Below, piece after piece: positions 17,613 to 26,047 of a stretch of 64,000 nucleotides of DNA. The stretch comes from Aeromicrobium camelliae (GTDB lineage Bacteria > Actinomycetota > Actinomycetes > Propionibacteriales > Nocardioidaceae). The notes beneath the pieces are model-generated. The model was not told where the DNA came from. It did not search any database and saw nothing but the letters and a program-made list of their open reading frames with translations. Both the position numbers and the translations under genes were made by a program. The number at the start of each line of letters is the position of its first letter. Position 1 is the stretch's first letter. Location of the stretch: NCBI RefSeq assembly GCF_003850045.1, contig NZ_RQJX01000021.1, positions 1 to 64,000 on the forward strand, in the 5' to 3' direction.

Positions 17613-18584
17613 ATGAGCGAAGTCCGCAACGTCATCATCATCGGCTCGGGTCCGTCGGGCTACACCGCCGCCGTCTACGCCGCGCGGGCGAACCTCGAGC
17701 CTCTGGTCTTCGAGGGTTCCGTGACCGCCGGCGGCGCGCTCATGAACACGACCGACGTCGAGAACTTCCCCGGCTTCCCTGACGGCATCATGGGCCCCGA
17801 GCTCATGGACAAGTTCCGCGCCCAGGCTGAGCGTTTCGGCGCCGAGCTCATCGCCGACGACGTCACCAACGTCGACCTCGCCGGCCCGATCAAGACGGTC
17901 TCCCTCGCTGACGGCCGGACGTTCTCCGCACGCGCCGTCATCCTCGCCATGGGCTCGGGTTACCGCAAGCTCGGTCTCCCCGGCGAGGACCGCTTGTCCG
18001 GCCACGGCGTGAGCTGGTGCGCCACGTGCGACGGCTTCTTCTTCCGTGGCAAGGAGATCGCGGTGGTCGGTGGCGGCGACTCGGCGGTCGAGGAGGCGAC
18101 GTTCCTGACGCGCTTCGCCGACAAGGTCACGCTGATCCACCGCCGCGACGAGCTGCGGGCGAGCAAGATCATGGCGCAGCGCGCGCTGGCCAACCCCAAG
18201 ATCGAGTTCGCCTGGAACAGCGAGGTCGCCGAGATCCACGGTGACGGCACGCTCGAGGCCGTGACGCTGCGTGACACCCGCACCGGCGATACCCGTCAGC
18301 TGCCGGTCAGTGGCCTGTTCATCGCGATCGGTCACGACCCGCGCTCCGAGCTCCTCATCGGGCAGGTCGACCTCGACGACGAGGGATACGTCCTGACCCA
18401 GCCGGGCTCGACCGCCACGAACATCCCGGGCGTGTTCGCCGCCGGCGACCTCGTCGACCACACGTACCGCCAGGCCATCACGGCCGCGGGCACCGGCTGC
18501 TCGGCCGCCCTGGATGCCGAGCGTTATCTCGCCAGCTTCGAGGAGGCCGGTGAACCCGCACCGGCCGCCGCACTGACCGAATGA
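17613..18584 (+). CDS. trxB: Thioredoxin-disulfide reductase
   Basis: A 323-residue NADPH:thioredoxin oxidoreductase of the low-molecular-weight type. FAD-binding [15 protein letters not shown] is at the N-terminus. The redox motif CATCDG (Cys136, Cys139) sits in the NADPH domain, which has [13 protein letters not shown] and [10 protein letters not shown]. The C-terminal FAD motif is [23 protein letters not shown]. It reduces the thioredoxin encoded immediately downstream. The stop is followed by the trxA ribosome binding site, so the two form one operon, probably induced by disulfide stress through the SigR-type promoter upstream. Confidence 0.95.
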   Translation: MSEVRNVIIIGSGPSGYTAAVYAARANLEPLVFEGSVTAGGALMNTTDVENFPGFPDGIMGPELMDKFRAQAERFGAELIADDVTNVDLAGPIKTVSLADGRTFSARAVILAMGSGYRKLGLPGEDRLSGHGVSWCATCDGFFFRGKEIAVVGGGDSAVEEATFLTRFADKVTLIHRRDELRASKIMAQRALANPKIEFAWNSEVAEIHGDGTLEAVTLRDTRTGDTRQLPVSGLFIAIGHDPRSELLIGQVDLDDEGYVLTQPGSTATNIPGVFAAGDLVDHTYRQAITAAGTGCSAALDAERYLASFEEAGEPAPAAALTE

Positions 18585-18601
18585 ACGAAGGAGCACATCG
18601 C

Positions 18602-18928
18602 ATGGCTGACATCGCTGCCGTCACCGACGCCGACTTCGAGGAGAAGGTCCTCAAGGCCGACGGACCCGTCCTCGTGGACTTCTGGGCCTCGTGGTGTGGT
18701 CCGTGCCGCCAGGTTGCCCCGATCCTCGAGGAGATCGCGGCCGAGAACCCCGACACGTTGACCGTCGTCAAGATGGATGCGGACGCGAACCCGGTCACGC
18801 CCGCGCAGTACCGCGTGACCGGTCTGCCGACCATCAACCTCTACCAGAACGGCGAGCTCGTCCGGTCCATCACCGGCGCCCGCCCGAAGTCGGCGATCCT
18901 CAACGAGATCGGCGATTTCATCTCCTGA
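18602..18928 (+). CDS. trxA: Thioredoxin
   Basis: A 108-residue thioredoxin with active site WCGPC at 31-35 (Cys32, Cys35) in the context [20 protein letters not shown], and the cis-proline segment [10 protein letters not shown]. It reduces cytosolic protein disulfides and is recharged by TrxB. ATG 18602 follows GAAGGAG by 7 bases; an upstream in-frame ATG at 18581 would overlap trxB and lacks such a site. The operon ends at a very strong palindrome shared with convergent parB. Confidence 0.96.
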   Translation: MADIAAVTDADFEEKVLKADGPVLVDFWASWCGPCRQVAPILEEIAAENPDTLTVVKMDADANPVTPAQYRVTGLPTINLYQNGELVRSITGARPKSAILNEIGDFIS

Positions 18929-18936
18929 TCACTGAG

Positions 18937-18980
18937 ACGATAAAGCCCCTCGTAGATATATCTACGAGGGGCTTTATCGT
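18937..18980. terminator. 44-base perfect palindrome, bidirectional terminator
   Basis: The segment is fully self-complementary (22 + 22 bases, core CCCCTCGTAGATA and its complement). It is flanked by A/T-rich edges, so either strand gives a GC stem ending in a U-rich tail. It lies between convergent trxA and parB, 8 bases after the trxA stop. Confidence 0.92.
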
Positions 18981-18989
18981 TTTGTCGAC

Positions 18990-19871
18990 TTATGGGTTGA
19001 TCAGACCCACGATGCGCTCGAGGTCGTCGATCGTCGCGAACTCGATCGTGATCTTGCCCTTCGACTTGCCCAACTGCACCGTGGCGCGGGTGTCGAAGTG
19101 CTCGGAAAGGCGGTGCGCGAGTTCGGCGACCTTCGGCGACGTCGGGCGCGTGGTCTGCTTGCGCGGTGTCCCCTGCGGCTCATCCTGACCGAATCGCACG
19201 ATCTCCTCGAGGCCGCGCACCGAGATGCCCTCCGCGACGACGCGTTGCGCGAGTCGGTCCTGCACCTCCGGGTTGGTCACCGAGACGAGCGCCCGTGCGT
19301 GCCCCGCGGACAACACGCCGGCGGCGACGCGACGCTGCACGGCCGGAGTGAGCTTCAGGAGCCGGATGGTGTTGGTGATCTGCGGACGTGACCGGCCGAT
19401 ACGTGCCGACAGTTCGTCATGGGTGCACCCGAAATCGTCGAGAAGCTGCTGATAGGCGGCCGCCTCCTCCAGTGGGTTGAGCTGGGAGCGATGCAGATTC
19501 TCCAGCAGCGCGTCGCGAAGGAGATCCTCGTCGGTTGTCTGGCGGATGACCGCGGCGATCGTGTCCAGACCGGCGAGCTGATGGGCGCGCCAGCGCCGCT
19601 CCCCCATGATCAGCTCGTACTGGTCGGCGCCCAGTTCGCGCACGACGATCGGCTGGAGGAGCCCGACCTCCTTGATGGAGTGCACGAGCTCGCTCAGTTC
19701 CTCTTCATCGAACACCTGACGCGGCTGCTTGGGATTCGGACGGATCGACGCCACGGGGATCTCCGCGAACCGAGCGCCCTCGACTTCGGCCAGCCCTTCC
19801 CGTTCCGCCGCTGCACGCGACGTCGGGATCAACGCCTCCAAGCCACGTCCAAGACCCGGTCGTGTGGTCAT
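18990..19871 (-). CDS. parB: Chromosome partitioning protein ParB
   Basis: A 293-residue ParB/Spo0J CTPase that binds parS and spreads to load condensin and position the origin. It has an N-terminal ParA-interacting tail ([13 protein letters not shown]) and the ParB N-domain with [17 protein letters not shown] and the [15 protein letters not shown] motif. A KorB-type helix-turn-helix ([27 protein letters not shown]) follows, then a C-terminal dimer domain. Its start overlaps the parA stop by 4 bases. Two parS-like sites lie within 3 kb upstream. Confidence 0.95.
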   Translation of the reverse strand: MTTRPGLGRGLEALIPTSRAAAEREGLAEVEGARFAEIPVASIRPNPKQPRQVFDEEELSELVHSIKEVGLLQPIVVRELGADQYELIMGERRWRAHQLAGLDTIAAVIRQTTDEDLLRDALLENLHRSQLNPLEEAAAYQQLLDDFGCTHDELSARIGRSRPQITNTIRLLKLTPAVQRRVAAGVLSAGHARALVSVTNPEVQDRLAQRVVAEGISVRGLEEIVRFGQDEPQGTPRKQTTRPTSPKVAELAHRLSEHFDTRATVQLGKSKGKITIEFATIDDLERIVGLINP

Positions 19872-20806
19872 GCTCGGCTCTCCTCACGTCGATGCGTCGT
19901 GATCTCCCGCGCCGCCTCGAGGTACGACAGCGCACCCGTCGAGGTCGGATCGTACGTCAGGATGGTCTGCTGATAACCCGGCGCCTCGCTGATCTTGACC
20001 GACCGCGGAATGGCGGTGCGCAGTACTCGATCACCGAAGTGGTGTCGGACCTCGGCCGCGACACTCGCCGAGAGATTCGTGCGGGCGTCGTGCATCGTGA
20101 GCAGCACAGTGGAGACCTCGAGGCGCGGGTTCAGGTGCTGCTGCACGAGTTCGATGTTGCGCAGCAGCTGGCTGAGTCCTTCCAGAGCGTAGTACTCGCA
20201 TTGGATCGGAATGAGCACCTCACGCGCGGCCGCCATCGCGTTCACGGTGAGCAATCCGAGTGAGGGTGGACAGTCGATAAACACGTAGTCGACCGGGTCG
20301 CTGCTCGCCGCGAGGTAGGCGTCGATCGCCTTACGGAGCCGCTGCTCGCGACTGACGAGCGAGACGAGCTCGATTTCCGCACCCGCCAGGTCGATCGTCG
20401 CCGGCACCACGGCGAGGTTCTCGATCTCGGGGGCGTTCTGGGCGACGTCGGCGATGGCCGCCCCGTCGAGAAGGACCTCGTACGTACCGGGAGTGCCGCT
20501 GCCGTGCTCGATGTTCGTCGCGGTGGACGCATTTCCCTGCGGGTCGAGGTCGATGAGGAGCACCCGCAGTCCTCGCATCGCCATGGCTGCGGCGATGTTG
20601 ACTGAGGTGGTCGTCTTACCGACGCCGCCCTTCTGATTGGCGACCACGAAGACCCGGGGCGATGACGGACGCTCGAAGTCGCCCACTGTGGACAGCCGCT
20701 CAAGCATCGTGACGTGGTCACGTGCCTGCGTGGCCAACGGGGTCGAGGCGTCCTCCTCGAATGCCTGGGCAGCGAACTCCGCTGCCGTCGGCGTCTGCTC
20801 AGCCAT
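19868..20806 (-). CDS. parA: Chromosome partitioning ATPase ParA
   Basis: A 312-residue ParA/Soj ATPase. The deviant Walker A motif KGGVGKTTT is at residues 59-67, preceded by a ~50-residue acidic N-terminal extension typical of actinobacterial Par[21 protein letters not shown] is the A' motif, and [18 protein letters not shown] is Walker B. It moves ParB-bound origins, and in actinobacteria also links to polar growth proteins. ATG 20806 follows an AAGGA site. A 40-codon ORF lies just upstream and is translationally linked to rsmG. Confidence 0.95.
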   Translation of the reverse strand: MAEQTPTAAEFAAQAFEEDASTPLATQARDHVTMLERLSTVGDFERPSSPRVFVVANQKGGVGKTTTSVNIAAAMAMRGLRVLLIDLDPQGNASTATNIEHGSGTPGTYEVLLDGAAIADVAQNAPEIENLAVVPATIDLAGAEIELVSLVSREQRLRKAIDAYLAASSDPVDYVFIDCPPSLGLLTVNAMAAAREVLIPIQCEYYALEGLSQLLRNIELVQQHLNPRLEVSTVLLTMHDARTNLSASVAAEVRHHFGDRVLRTAIPRSVKISEAPGYQQTILTYDPTSTGALSYLEAAREITTHRREESRA

Positions 20807-20808
20807 CG

Positions 20809-20931
20809 TCAGTCCTTCGTTGTTTCACGTGGAACCTGCCACCCGACGGGCGCACTCGCCTCGGGACTGAGCTCCTCCTCCATGGGGCGCTCCTCCACGA
20901 GGGGCCATCCCAGTTCCGGCACGACGGTCAT
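20809..20931 (-). CDS. Candidate 40-residue ORF between rsmG and parA
   Basis: ATG 20931 overlaps the rsmG stop as ATGA, and the frame ends at 20809, two bases before the parA ATG. The parA Shine-Dalgarno sequence lies inside its last codons. The peptide is acidic and proline-rich (it contains GWPLVEERPMEEEL) and has no membrane segment or known domain. The tight fit at both ends is what a real gene in this operon would look like. It also covers a parS-like site at 20821-20836, which could explain part of the sequence. It could instead be a non-coding spacer that is open by chance. Confidence 0.45.
   Translation of the reverse strand: MTVVPELGWPLVEERPMEEELSPEASAPVGWQVPRETTKD
20821..20836. 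promoter_or_regulatory. parS-like site 1 (TGTTTCACGTGGAACC)
   Basis: Fourteen of 16 bases match the parS consensus TGTTTCACGTGAAACA. It lies 15 bases upstream of parA on the same strand as the par operon promoter region. It is a probable ParB-binding site that may also autoregulate parAB. Confidence 0.7.
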
Positions 20932-21560
20932 CGGGTCACCTCCACCACAGTTGTCGGGATCTCGAGCTGGTCGTCACCGTACGTCGTGACCACGATAGAC
21001 CGAGCGCCGAGGCGGTCGAGGACGCCACGCGCCTCCTCGACCTCGGTCGCTGCACTACTGCCCTTCAGTGCGAGGAAGATGCCACCGGACCCGACGAGAG
21101 GCAGGCACCACCGCGCGAGCTTGTCCATCCGCGCCACAGCCCTCGCCGTGACGACGTCGAACCGGTCGTTCACGTCCTCAGCGCGCCGGCGGACGATCGT
21201 GACGTTCGTCAGCCCCAACACCGCGACGACATCATCGAGGAAACGCGTACGCCGCAACAACGGTTCGATCAACGTCATCTGAACGTCTGGCCGCGCGATC
21301 GCCCACACGACACCGGGGAGGCCGGCACCCGTTCCGACGTCAGCGACCGTCGCACCCTGCGGGAGCCGGGGACATACGACGGCGGAGTTCAGTAGATGAC
21401 GCTCCCAGAGCCGCGGCGCTTCGCGTGGACCGATCATTCCGCGTTCGACCCCGTCGGTCGCGAGGATTTCGGCGTAGCGCTCGATCAGTGGCGCGCGATC
21501 CCCGAAGAGCGCGGAGATGAGCGTTTCACGTGAAACAGAGACTCGACGTTCCTCGGTCAT
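20928..21560 (-). CDS. rsmG: 16S rRNA (guanine-527-N7) methyltransferase
   Basis: A 210-residue SAM-dependent methyltransferase (formerly GidB) that methylates G527 of 16S rRNA. ERHLLNS precedes motif I VADVGTGAGLPGVVWAIARPD. MTLIEPLLRRTRFLDDV is motif II, FDVVTARAVARMDKL motif IV, and FLALKGSSAATEVEEA lies near the end. Start and stop overlap neighbours by 4 bases each (khpB upstream, small ORF downstream). Its first codons contain a nearly perfect parS site. Loss of this enzyme gives low-level streptomycin resistance in other bacteria; the gene here looks intact. Confidence 0.93.
   Translation of the reverse strand: MTEERRVSVSRETLISALFGDRAPLIERYAEILATDGVERGMIGPREAPRLWERHLLNSAVVCPRLPQGATVADVGTGAGLPGVVWAIARPDVQMTLIEPLLRRTRFLDDVVAVLGLTNVTIVRRRAEDVNDRFDVVTARAVARMDKLARWCLPLVGSGGIFLALKGSSAATEVEEARGVLDRLGARSIVVTTYGDDQLEIPTTVVEVTR
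21522..21537. promoter_or_regulatory. parS site 2 (perfect GTTTCACGTGAAAC core)
   Basis: The 14-base palindromic core at 21523-21536 is identical to the parS consensus, and 15 of 16 consensus bases match. It lies inside the 5' end of rsmG (codons for SVSRET), about 4.1 kb left of the main oriC. Confidence 0.88.
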
Positions 21561-22030
21561 GCGGATGCAGGGCGAACAACCACGTGACGGGAGGCACCGG
21601 TGCCCTCGGATTCACTCACGAGGCCCGCTGCTGCGACCACGTCGTGCACCACTTTGCGTTCGAACGCCGACATCGGAGCCATGGCGACTTCGGCGGCACC
21701 AGCCTTGACCTCGTCGACCGCCGCAGTGGCCTCGTCGACGCGGCGACGGCGAATCGCGGCGCGGTGACCGCCGATGTCGAGCATGAGCCGGCTGCGCTGC
21801 CCGGTCTCGCGGTAGACGGCAAGGCGGGTCAGCTCCTGCAGCGCGTCCAGCACTTCGCCGTCGCGACCGACCAGGTGGTTGAGCTCACCGCCCACGATCT
21901 CCACCGCCGCGCGGTCACCATCGACGTCGATGTCGATATCGCCATCGAGATCGGCGATATCGAGCAACTCCTCGAGGAAGTCCGCCGCGATGTCGCCCTC
22001 ACGCTCCAGATCCTGAGCCGTCTCGCTCAT
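21557..22030 (-). CDS. khpB: KH/R3H RNA-binding protein (Jag/KhpB family)
   Basis: A 157-residue single-stranded nucleic acid-binding protein. The first ~40 residues are very acidic. A KH domain follows, with the GxxG-like GRDGEVLDALQELTRL. The C-terminal R3H domain has MSAFERKVVHDVV and RHVVVRP. It lacks the Jag-N domain of firmicute proteins, as usual for actinobacteria. ATG 22030 follows GGGAGGGG by 5 bases; ATG 22051, which overlaps the yidC stop, is an alternative. The conserved place next to yidC suggests a role in membrane protein or wall synthesis control. Confidence 0.87.
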   Translation of the reverse strand: MSETAQDLEREGDIAADFLEELLDIADLDGDIDIDVDGDRAAVEIVGGELNHLVGRDGEVLDALQELTRLAVYRETGQRSRLMLDIGGHRAAIRRRRVDEATAAVDEVKAGAAEVAMAPMSAFERKVVHDVVAAAGLVSESEGTGASRHVVVRPASA

Positions 22031-22047
22031 CGGTGCCCCTCCCGTAC

Positions 22048-23025
22048 TCATCGCTTCTTCGGGGTGTTCTTCGGCCCCTGCTTACGCTGACTGCGAGGCT
22101 GCTTCTTCGGCTGCTGACGCTTCTGCGCCGCCTCGCGCGCAATGCGCTTGCGCTCCTCTGCCGCGGCCTCCGCCGGGTCGATCTGCGGCGCCTTACCGCG
22201 CTTGCGATCACGCTCCTGCTTGGCTTTGAAGGCAGGCGTACCGGGTGCCGGATTGTTGCGGATGACGTAGAACTGCTGCCCCATGGTCCACAGGTTCGAG
22301 GTGGTCCAGTAGACGAGAACTCCCAGCGGGAATGCCACACCGGACACCGCGAAGACGATGGGCAGGATGTAGAGCAGCATCTTCTGCTGCTGCGCGAACG
22401 GCCCGTTGAGCGCTTCAGGCGGCATGTTCTTGGCCATCAGCTGACGCTGCGTGATGAACTGCGTGGCGCTCATCAGCACGACCATCGCCATCGCGATGAT
22501 CTTCGTCTCGAGGTGCTCGCTCGTGAGGAACGTGTCGGCGATGCGGCCGCCGAGCCATTCGGCATCCTGCAACGACTCGGCGTGGTCCCGGGACAGGAAG
22601 CCGAGCGCCCCGTCCCCGCCCTTGCGGGCGGCCTCGTTGATGACCCGGAACAGTGCGAAGAAGATCGGCATCTGCAGCACCAGTGGCATGCACGAGGAGA
22701 ACGGGTTCGTCCCCGAGTCCTTGAACAGCTTCATCTGTTCCTGGGCGAACCGCTCACGGTCATGTCCGTACTTCTCCCGCAACTCGCGCAACTGCGGCTG
22801 AAGGAGCTGCATATTGCGGCTGGACTTGATCTGCCGCACGAACAACGGGATCAGCATCGCACGGATGGTGACGGTCAGGCCGACGATCGACAGCGCCCAC
22901 GACCACCCCGACGCCGAGTCGAGGAACAACGAGAACAACTCGTGCCACAGCAGGACGATGCCCGACACCGCGTAGTACAGCGGCGTCATGATCGCGTTGA
23001 GGATCGAGCCTAGGAAGTCGAACAT
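22048..23025 (-). CDS. yidC: Membrane protein insertase YidC
   Basis: A 325-residue Oxa1/YidC-type insertase with about five membrane helices. It shows the hydrophilic-groove arginine helix ([25 protein letters not shown]), the cytoplasmic hairpin ([34 protein letters not shown], quoted in two parts by position about 75-110), [15 protein letters not shown], and [13 protein letters not shown] at the end of the last helix. The ~70-residue C-terminal tail is rich in Lys/Arg/Gln and probably contacts ribosomes. There is no lipobox. The start overlaps yidD by 16 bases. Confidence 0.94.
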   Translation of the reverse strand: MFDFLGSILNAIMTPLYYAVSGIVLLWHELFSLFLDSASGWSWALSIVGLTVTIRAMLIPLFVRQIKSSRNMQLLQPQLRELREKYGHDRERFAQEQMKLFKDSGTNPFSSCMPLVLQMPIFFALFRVINEAARKGGDGALGFLSRDHAESLQDAEWLGGRIADTFLTSEHLETKIIAMAMVVLMSATQFITQRQLMAKNMPPEALNGPFAQQQKMLLYILPIVFAVSGVAFPLGVLVYWTTSNLWTMGQQFYVIRNNPAPGTPAFKAKQERDRKRGKAPQIDPAEAAAEERKRIAREAAQKRQQPKKQPRSQRKQGPKNTPKKR

Positions 23026-23276
23026 GCCTCTCCTTGTTCAGACGCGCGGACAGGGCGCGCCGTCGTGGGGGGAACGGGGTCGTAGCCACCTGCGGTCCAA
23101 GGATGGCAGCGCCCCAGACGCCGGGCGGCCATGAGCGAGCCGTGCCAGGCGCCGTGCCGCTCCACCGCCTCGAGCGCATAAGCCGAGCAACTCGGGTAAT
23201 AACGACACACCTGCCCGTAGAGCGGGCTGATGACTGCGCGGTAGCCGCGCAGCAATCGCACCAGAAGCCACCTCAT
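23010..23276 (-). CDS. yidD: Membrane protein insertion efficiency factor YidD
   Basis: An 88-residue protein with the family's whole core: [32 protein letters not shown], then [24 protein letters not shown] (two separate segments). Cysteines at CRYYPSC and the GRCHPW motif are conserved. It assists YidC-dependent insertion at the inner membrane face. Overlaps at both ends (4 bases with rnpA, 16 with yidC) show one operon. Confidence 0.93.
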   Translation of the reverse strand: MRWLLVRLLRGYRAVISPLYGQVCRYYPSCSAYALEAVERHGAWHGSLMAARRLGRCHPWTAGGYDPVPPTTARPVRASEQGEACSTS

Positions 23277-23620
23277 CGCCGGCGGCCGTTCAGCGCGCGC
23301 GTCATCGCACGATCGAGGTCACGAGACAGCGACGACGACGGCGCCTGGGCCGCAGGCGGCAGGGCACGCACCACGACCCAGGTGGGATCTTGAAGGTCGT
23401 CGATCCGGTCGCGCATCAGATGCCGGAGACGGCGCTTGACGCGGTTTCGGTCGACGGCCGACCCGACGGCCTTGCTCACGACGAAACCGACGGACGAATC
23501 CGCCGGTTCCGGAGCAGTCACCGCATGGACGACGAGCGTGGGGGCCACGCCTTTGGTTCCGCGCCTCATCGTGTGGCGGAACGCGTCACCGTCGCGCATG
23601 CGGTGGGCACGCGCGAGCAC
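23273..23620 (-). CDS. rnpA: Ribonuclease P protein component
   Basis: A 115-residue basic protein, the protein subunit of RNase P, which matures tRNA 5' ends. The family signature [16 protein letters not shown] is present near residue 60, preceded by [12 protein letters not shown]. It starts 5 bases after the rpmH stop and overlaps yidD by 4 bases. Length is normal. Confidence 0.94.
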   Translation of the reverse strand: MLARAHRMRDGDAFRHTMRRGTKGVAPTLVVHAVTAPEPADSSVGFVVSKAVGSAVDRNRVKRRLRHLMRDRIDDLQDPTWVVVRALPPAAQAPSSSLSRDLDRAMTRALNGRRR

Positions 23621-23625
23621 GTGAA

Positions 23626-23763
23626 TCAGGCAGCCAGCTTCGCGCGGCCCTTACGGCGACGCGACGAGATGATCGCGCGACCGGCGCGGGTCCGCATGCG
23701 CAGGCGGAAGCCGTGCTTCTTCGCGCGACGACGGTTGTTGGGCTGGAAGGTGCGCTTGCTCAC
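23626..23763 (-). CDS. rpmH: 50S ribosomal protein L34
   Basis: A 45-residue, extremely basic protein: [19 protein letters not shown] and a C-terminus RKGRAKLAA. This is the complete bacterial L34 pattern. GTG 23763 gives the canonical N-terminus and follows AAAGGAAA; an ATG 16 codons upstream is not used by the family. It is the first gene of the rpmH-rnpA-yidD-yidC-khpB-rsmG series, divergent from dnaA. Confidence 0.96.
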   Translation of the reverse strand: MSKRTFQPNNRRRAKKHGFRLRMRTRAGRAIISSRRRKGRAKLAA

Positions 23764-24162
23764 GAGAGTTTCCTTTGACGTCTGGATCTGTGTCGGCCGA
23801 TCGACGGCCACCGCTCGCTCACGAAGGATACTTCGTGGGCACGCGGCGGGAGTCGCGCAGGGACGACCAGTTCAACGGTACGGGGGTGACCCGAATCGGG
23901 TCAAACTGACCTCAGTACTCGCCAGATCAGCTCCAGGTCCAGCCGACACGCCGACGTCGTCCACACAATTATCCGAACCGGCTTGTCGCCGTTGCCGCGG
24001 CACCGTTAGAGTCCCAGAAGGCTTTTCCACAGGTCGTGAGGCGTCCGCCACCAGTCATACACATGGTGTGGACAACTGTGTGAACAAGTTCGTGAACAAG
24101 TTCCGGGGAACGTCCTGGAACGCCAGGAAAACCCCGGCAACGACGCGAGGAGTGCAGACGCG
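23764..24162. other. rpmH-dnaA intergenic region with DnaA boxes
   Basis: No gene is seen in these 399 bases. DnaA-box-like 9-mers are present: TTGTCCACA on the minus strand at 24067-24075 (perfect), its one-mismatch copy at 24079-24087, a weaker one at 24091-24099, TTTTCCACA at 24023-24031 and TCGTCCACA at 23957-23965. They cluster in the last 200 bases before dnaA, so DnaA autoregulation or an accessory part of a bipartite origin is likely. Divergent promoters for rpmH and dnaA must also lie here. Confidence 0.7.
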
Positions 24163-25647
24163 GTGAGCGATGTGGACCACGGCCAGAACATCGATCTTCG
24201 GGATCTGTGGGACCAGGCCGTGTCCACGCTGTCGCCGGGCGCGAAGGTCTGGGTCTACGGCGCAAAGCCGCTCTCCCTGCACGACGGCATCCTCATCGTC
24301 GCGGTTCAGGACGATCTCACCCGCGCGCAGCTCGAATCGCGCGTCCGGCCCGCCCTTGAGCAGGCGCTGACCTCTCGGCTGGGCAGAGACGCCCGTCTCG
24401 TCGTCACGATCGACCCGACCGTCCTCGACGACTTGGAGACAAATCTGCAAGTCGACAAAGACACACCGGCGTCGGCCGAGCTCGACGAGGACGACGATCT
24501 GGACGAGACCGATGAACCCGCCGACCGCGACGGCTTGACCCCCAGCTGGGTGAGCCGTCCGGCTGCTGTCGGACCGGTCAGCAGCGAACAGCATCGCAAC
24601 AGCATCGCGGAGGCTCGACTCAACCCGCGTTATCAGTTCGAGAACTTCGTCATCGGATCCTCGAACCGTTTCGCCCACGCCGCCGCCGTCGCCGCCGCCG
24701 AGGCACCGGGTAAGGCGTACAACCCACTCGTCATCCACGGCGACTCCGGACTGGGCAAGACCCACCTGCTGCACGCCATCGGTCACTACGTCCTCAACCT
24801 CTACCCGTCCTCGCGGGTGCGGTACGTCAGCTCCGAGGAGTTCGTCAACGACGTCATCAACGCGATCGGCGAGAACCGCACCCCTGCCCTGCGCCGCAAG
24901 TACCGCGAGATCGACGTCCTGCTCGTCGACGACATCCAGTTCCTGGAGCGCAAGGAATCGACGCAGGAGGAGTTCTTCCACACCTTCAACGCGCTGCACA
25001 ACGAGAACAAGCAGATCGTCATGACCTCGGACCGGCCACCGCAGGAGCTCAAGACCCTCGAAGAGCGGCTGCGCAATCGGTTCACGTGGGGCCTGCAGAC
25101 CGAGATGCTGCCGCCCGACCTCGAGACCCGCATCGCGATCCTGCGCAAGAAGGCCTCGAACGAGAAGCTCACGGCGCCGGCCGACGTGCTGGAGTTCATC
25201 GCGAGCAAGGTCCAGACCAACATCCGTGAACTGGAGGGCGCCCTCATCCGCGCCACGGCCTTCGCGAACCTCAACGGCACCACTGTCGACCTGCAGCTCG
25301 CGCAGATCGTCCTCAAAGACCTCGTCGCCGAGGGCGAGGAGCCGGAGATCTCGATCGGCCTGATCATGGCGCAGACCGCGGCCTATTCGGAGTTCACGAT
25401 CGAGGAGCTCTGCAGCACCAACCGCTCGCGCGACCTCGTGCTCGCCCGCCAGATCGCGATGTACCTGTGCCGCGAACTCACCGAACTCTCACTGCCCAAG
25501 ATCGGCCAGGAGTTCGGCAATCGCGACCACACGACCGTGATGCACGCCGAACGCAAGATCCGCAAGCTCATGGCCGAGAAACACGCCGTCTACAACCAGG
25601 TCACCGAGCTCACGGCCCGCATCAAGCAGCAGGCCAGGCAATCGTGA
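24163..25647 (+). CDS. dnaA: Chromosomal replication initiator protein DnaA
   Basis: A 494-residue AAA+ initiator. Domain I spans about residues 1-85 and is followed by an acidic linker with a [11 protein letters not shown] stretch. The ATPase domain has Walker [16 protein letters not shown] near residue 190, Walker [14 protein letters not shown], sensor [17 protein letters not shown], and [16 protein letters not shown]. Domain IV carries the box-binding helix and signature [25 protein letters not shown] (two segments). The linker is shorter than in Streptomyces. GTG 24163 is used, with a GAGGAG site upstream. It initiates replication at the adjacent oriC. Confidence 0.97.
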   Translation: MSDVDHGQNIDLRDLWDQAVSTLSPGAKVWVYGAKPLSLHDGILIVAVQDDLTRAQLESRVRPALEQALTSRLGRDARLVVTIDPTVLDDLETNLQVDKDTPASAELDEDDDLDETDEPADRDGLTPSWVSRPAAVGPVSSEQHRNSIAEARLNPRYQFENFVIGSSNRFAHAAAVAAAEAPGKAYNPLVIHGDSGLGKTHLLHAIGHYVLNLYPSSRVRYVSSEEFVNDVINAIGENRTPALRRKYREIDVLLVDDIQFLERKESTQEEFFHTFNALHNENKQIVMTSDRPPQELKTLEERLRNRFTWGLQTEMLPPDLETRIAILRKKASNEKLTAPADVLEFIASKVQTNIRELEGALIRATAFANLNGTTVDLQLAQIVLKDLVAEGEEPEISIGLIMAQTAAYSEFTIEELCSTNRSRDLVLARQIAMYLCRELTELSLPKIGQEFGNRDHTTVMHAERKIRKLMAEKHAVYNQVTELTARIKQQARQS

Positions 25648-26047
25648 CCCGCACGGCCCCTCTACTGCGCGACAGGTCGCTGCGTCAAGTGCTTTTCACA
25701 CGTGGGGAAAACCCTGTGGGTAACTGTGGACAACAGGTGGACGACGCGCCGGATCCCTGTGAACGCCTCGTGGATGCCCCCGTCGGATCCACAACGCACG
25801 GGGGCGCATCCACGCTCGACTCCACACGTCGTCCACGGGACCCACGCCCCGCTGACCAGCGCAAACAGGGGTTCTCAACACTTTCCACAGTGCCTACTAC
25901 GACGACGACAGAGATACATATGACAGAAGTTCGTCGAAGTCATGCGCACCGGGATGTGTGGATTCCTCGCTCGACTACGCTGCTGTCTCCGCACCGTGGC
26001 AGGATTCGACTCGTCGCCTCCCTCGACCCTGGAAAGGCCTTGCTCTC
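25648..26047. other. Probable chromosomal origin oriC (dnaA-dnaN intergenic region)
   Basis: Four hundred bases between dnaA and dnaN hold no credible gene. DnaA-box-like sites include minus-strand TTGTCCACA at 25725-25733 (perfect), TTACCCACA at 25715-25723, CTTTCCACA at 25881-25889, and weaker relatives near 25785 and 25838. An AT-richer stretch at about 25895-25945 (with ATACATATGACAGAAG) could be the unwinding element. Location between dnaA and dnaN is the standard origin in actinobacteria. The dnaN promoter is at the right end. Confidence 0.85.

Noticed and set aside
18937-18980. Operator or phage attachment site at the long palindrome
   Set aside because: It lies between two gene ends with U-rich edges, which is explained by bidirectional termination. 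No integrase is near.
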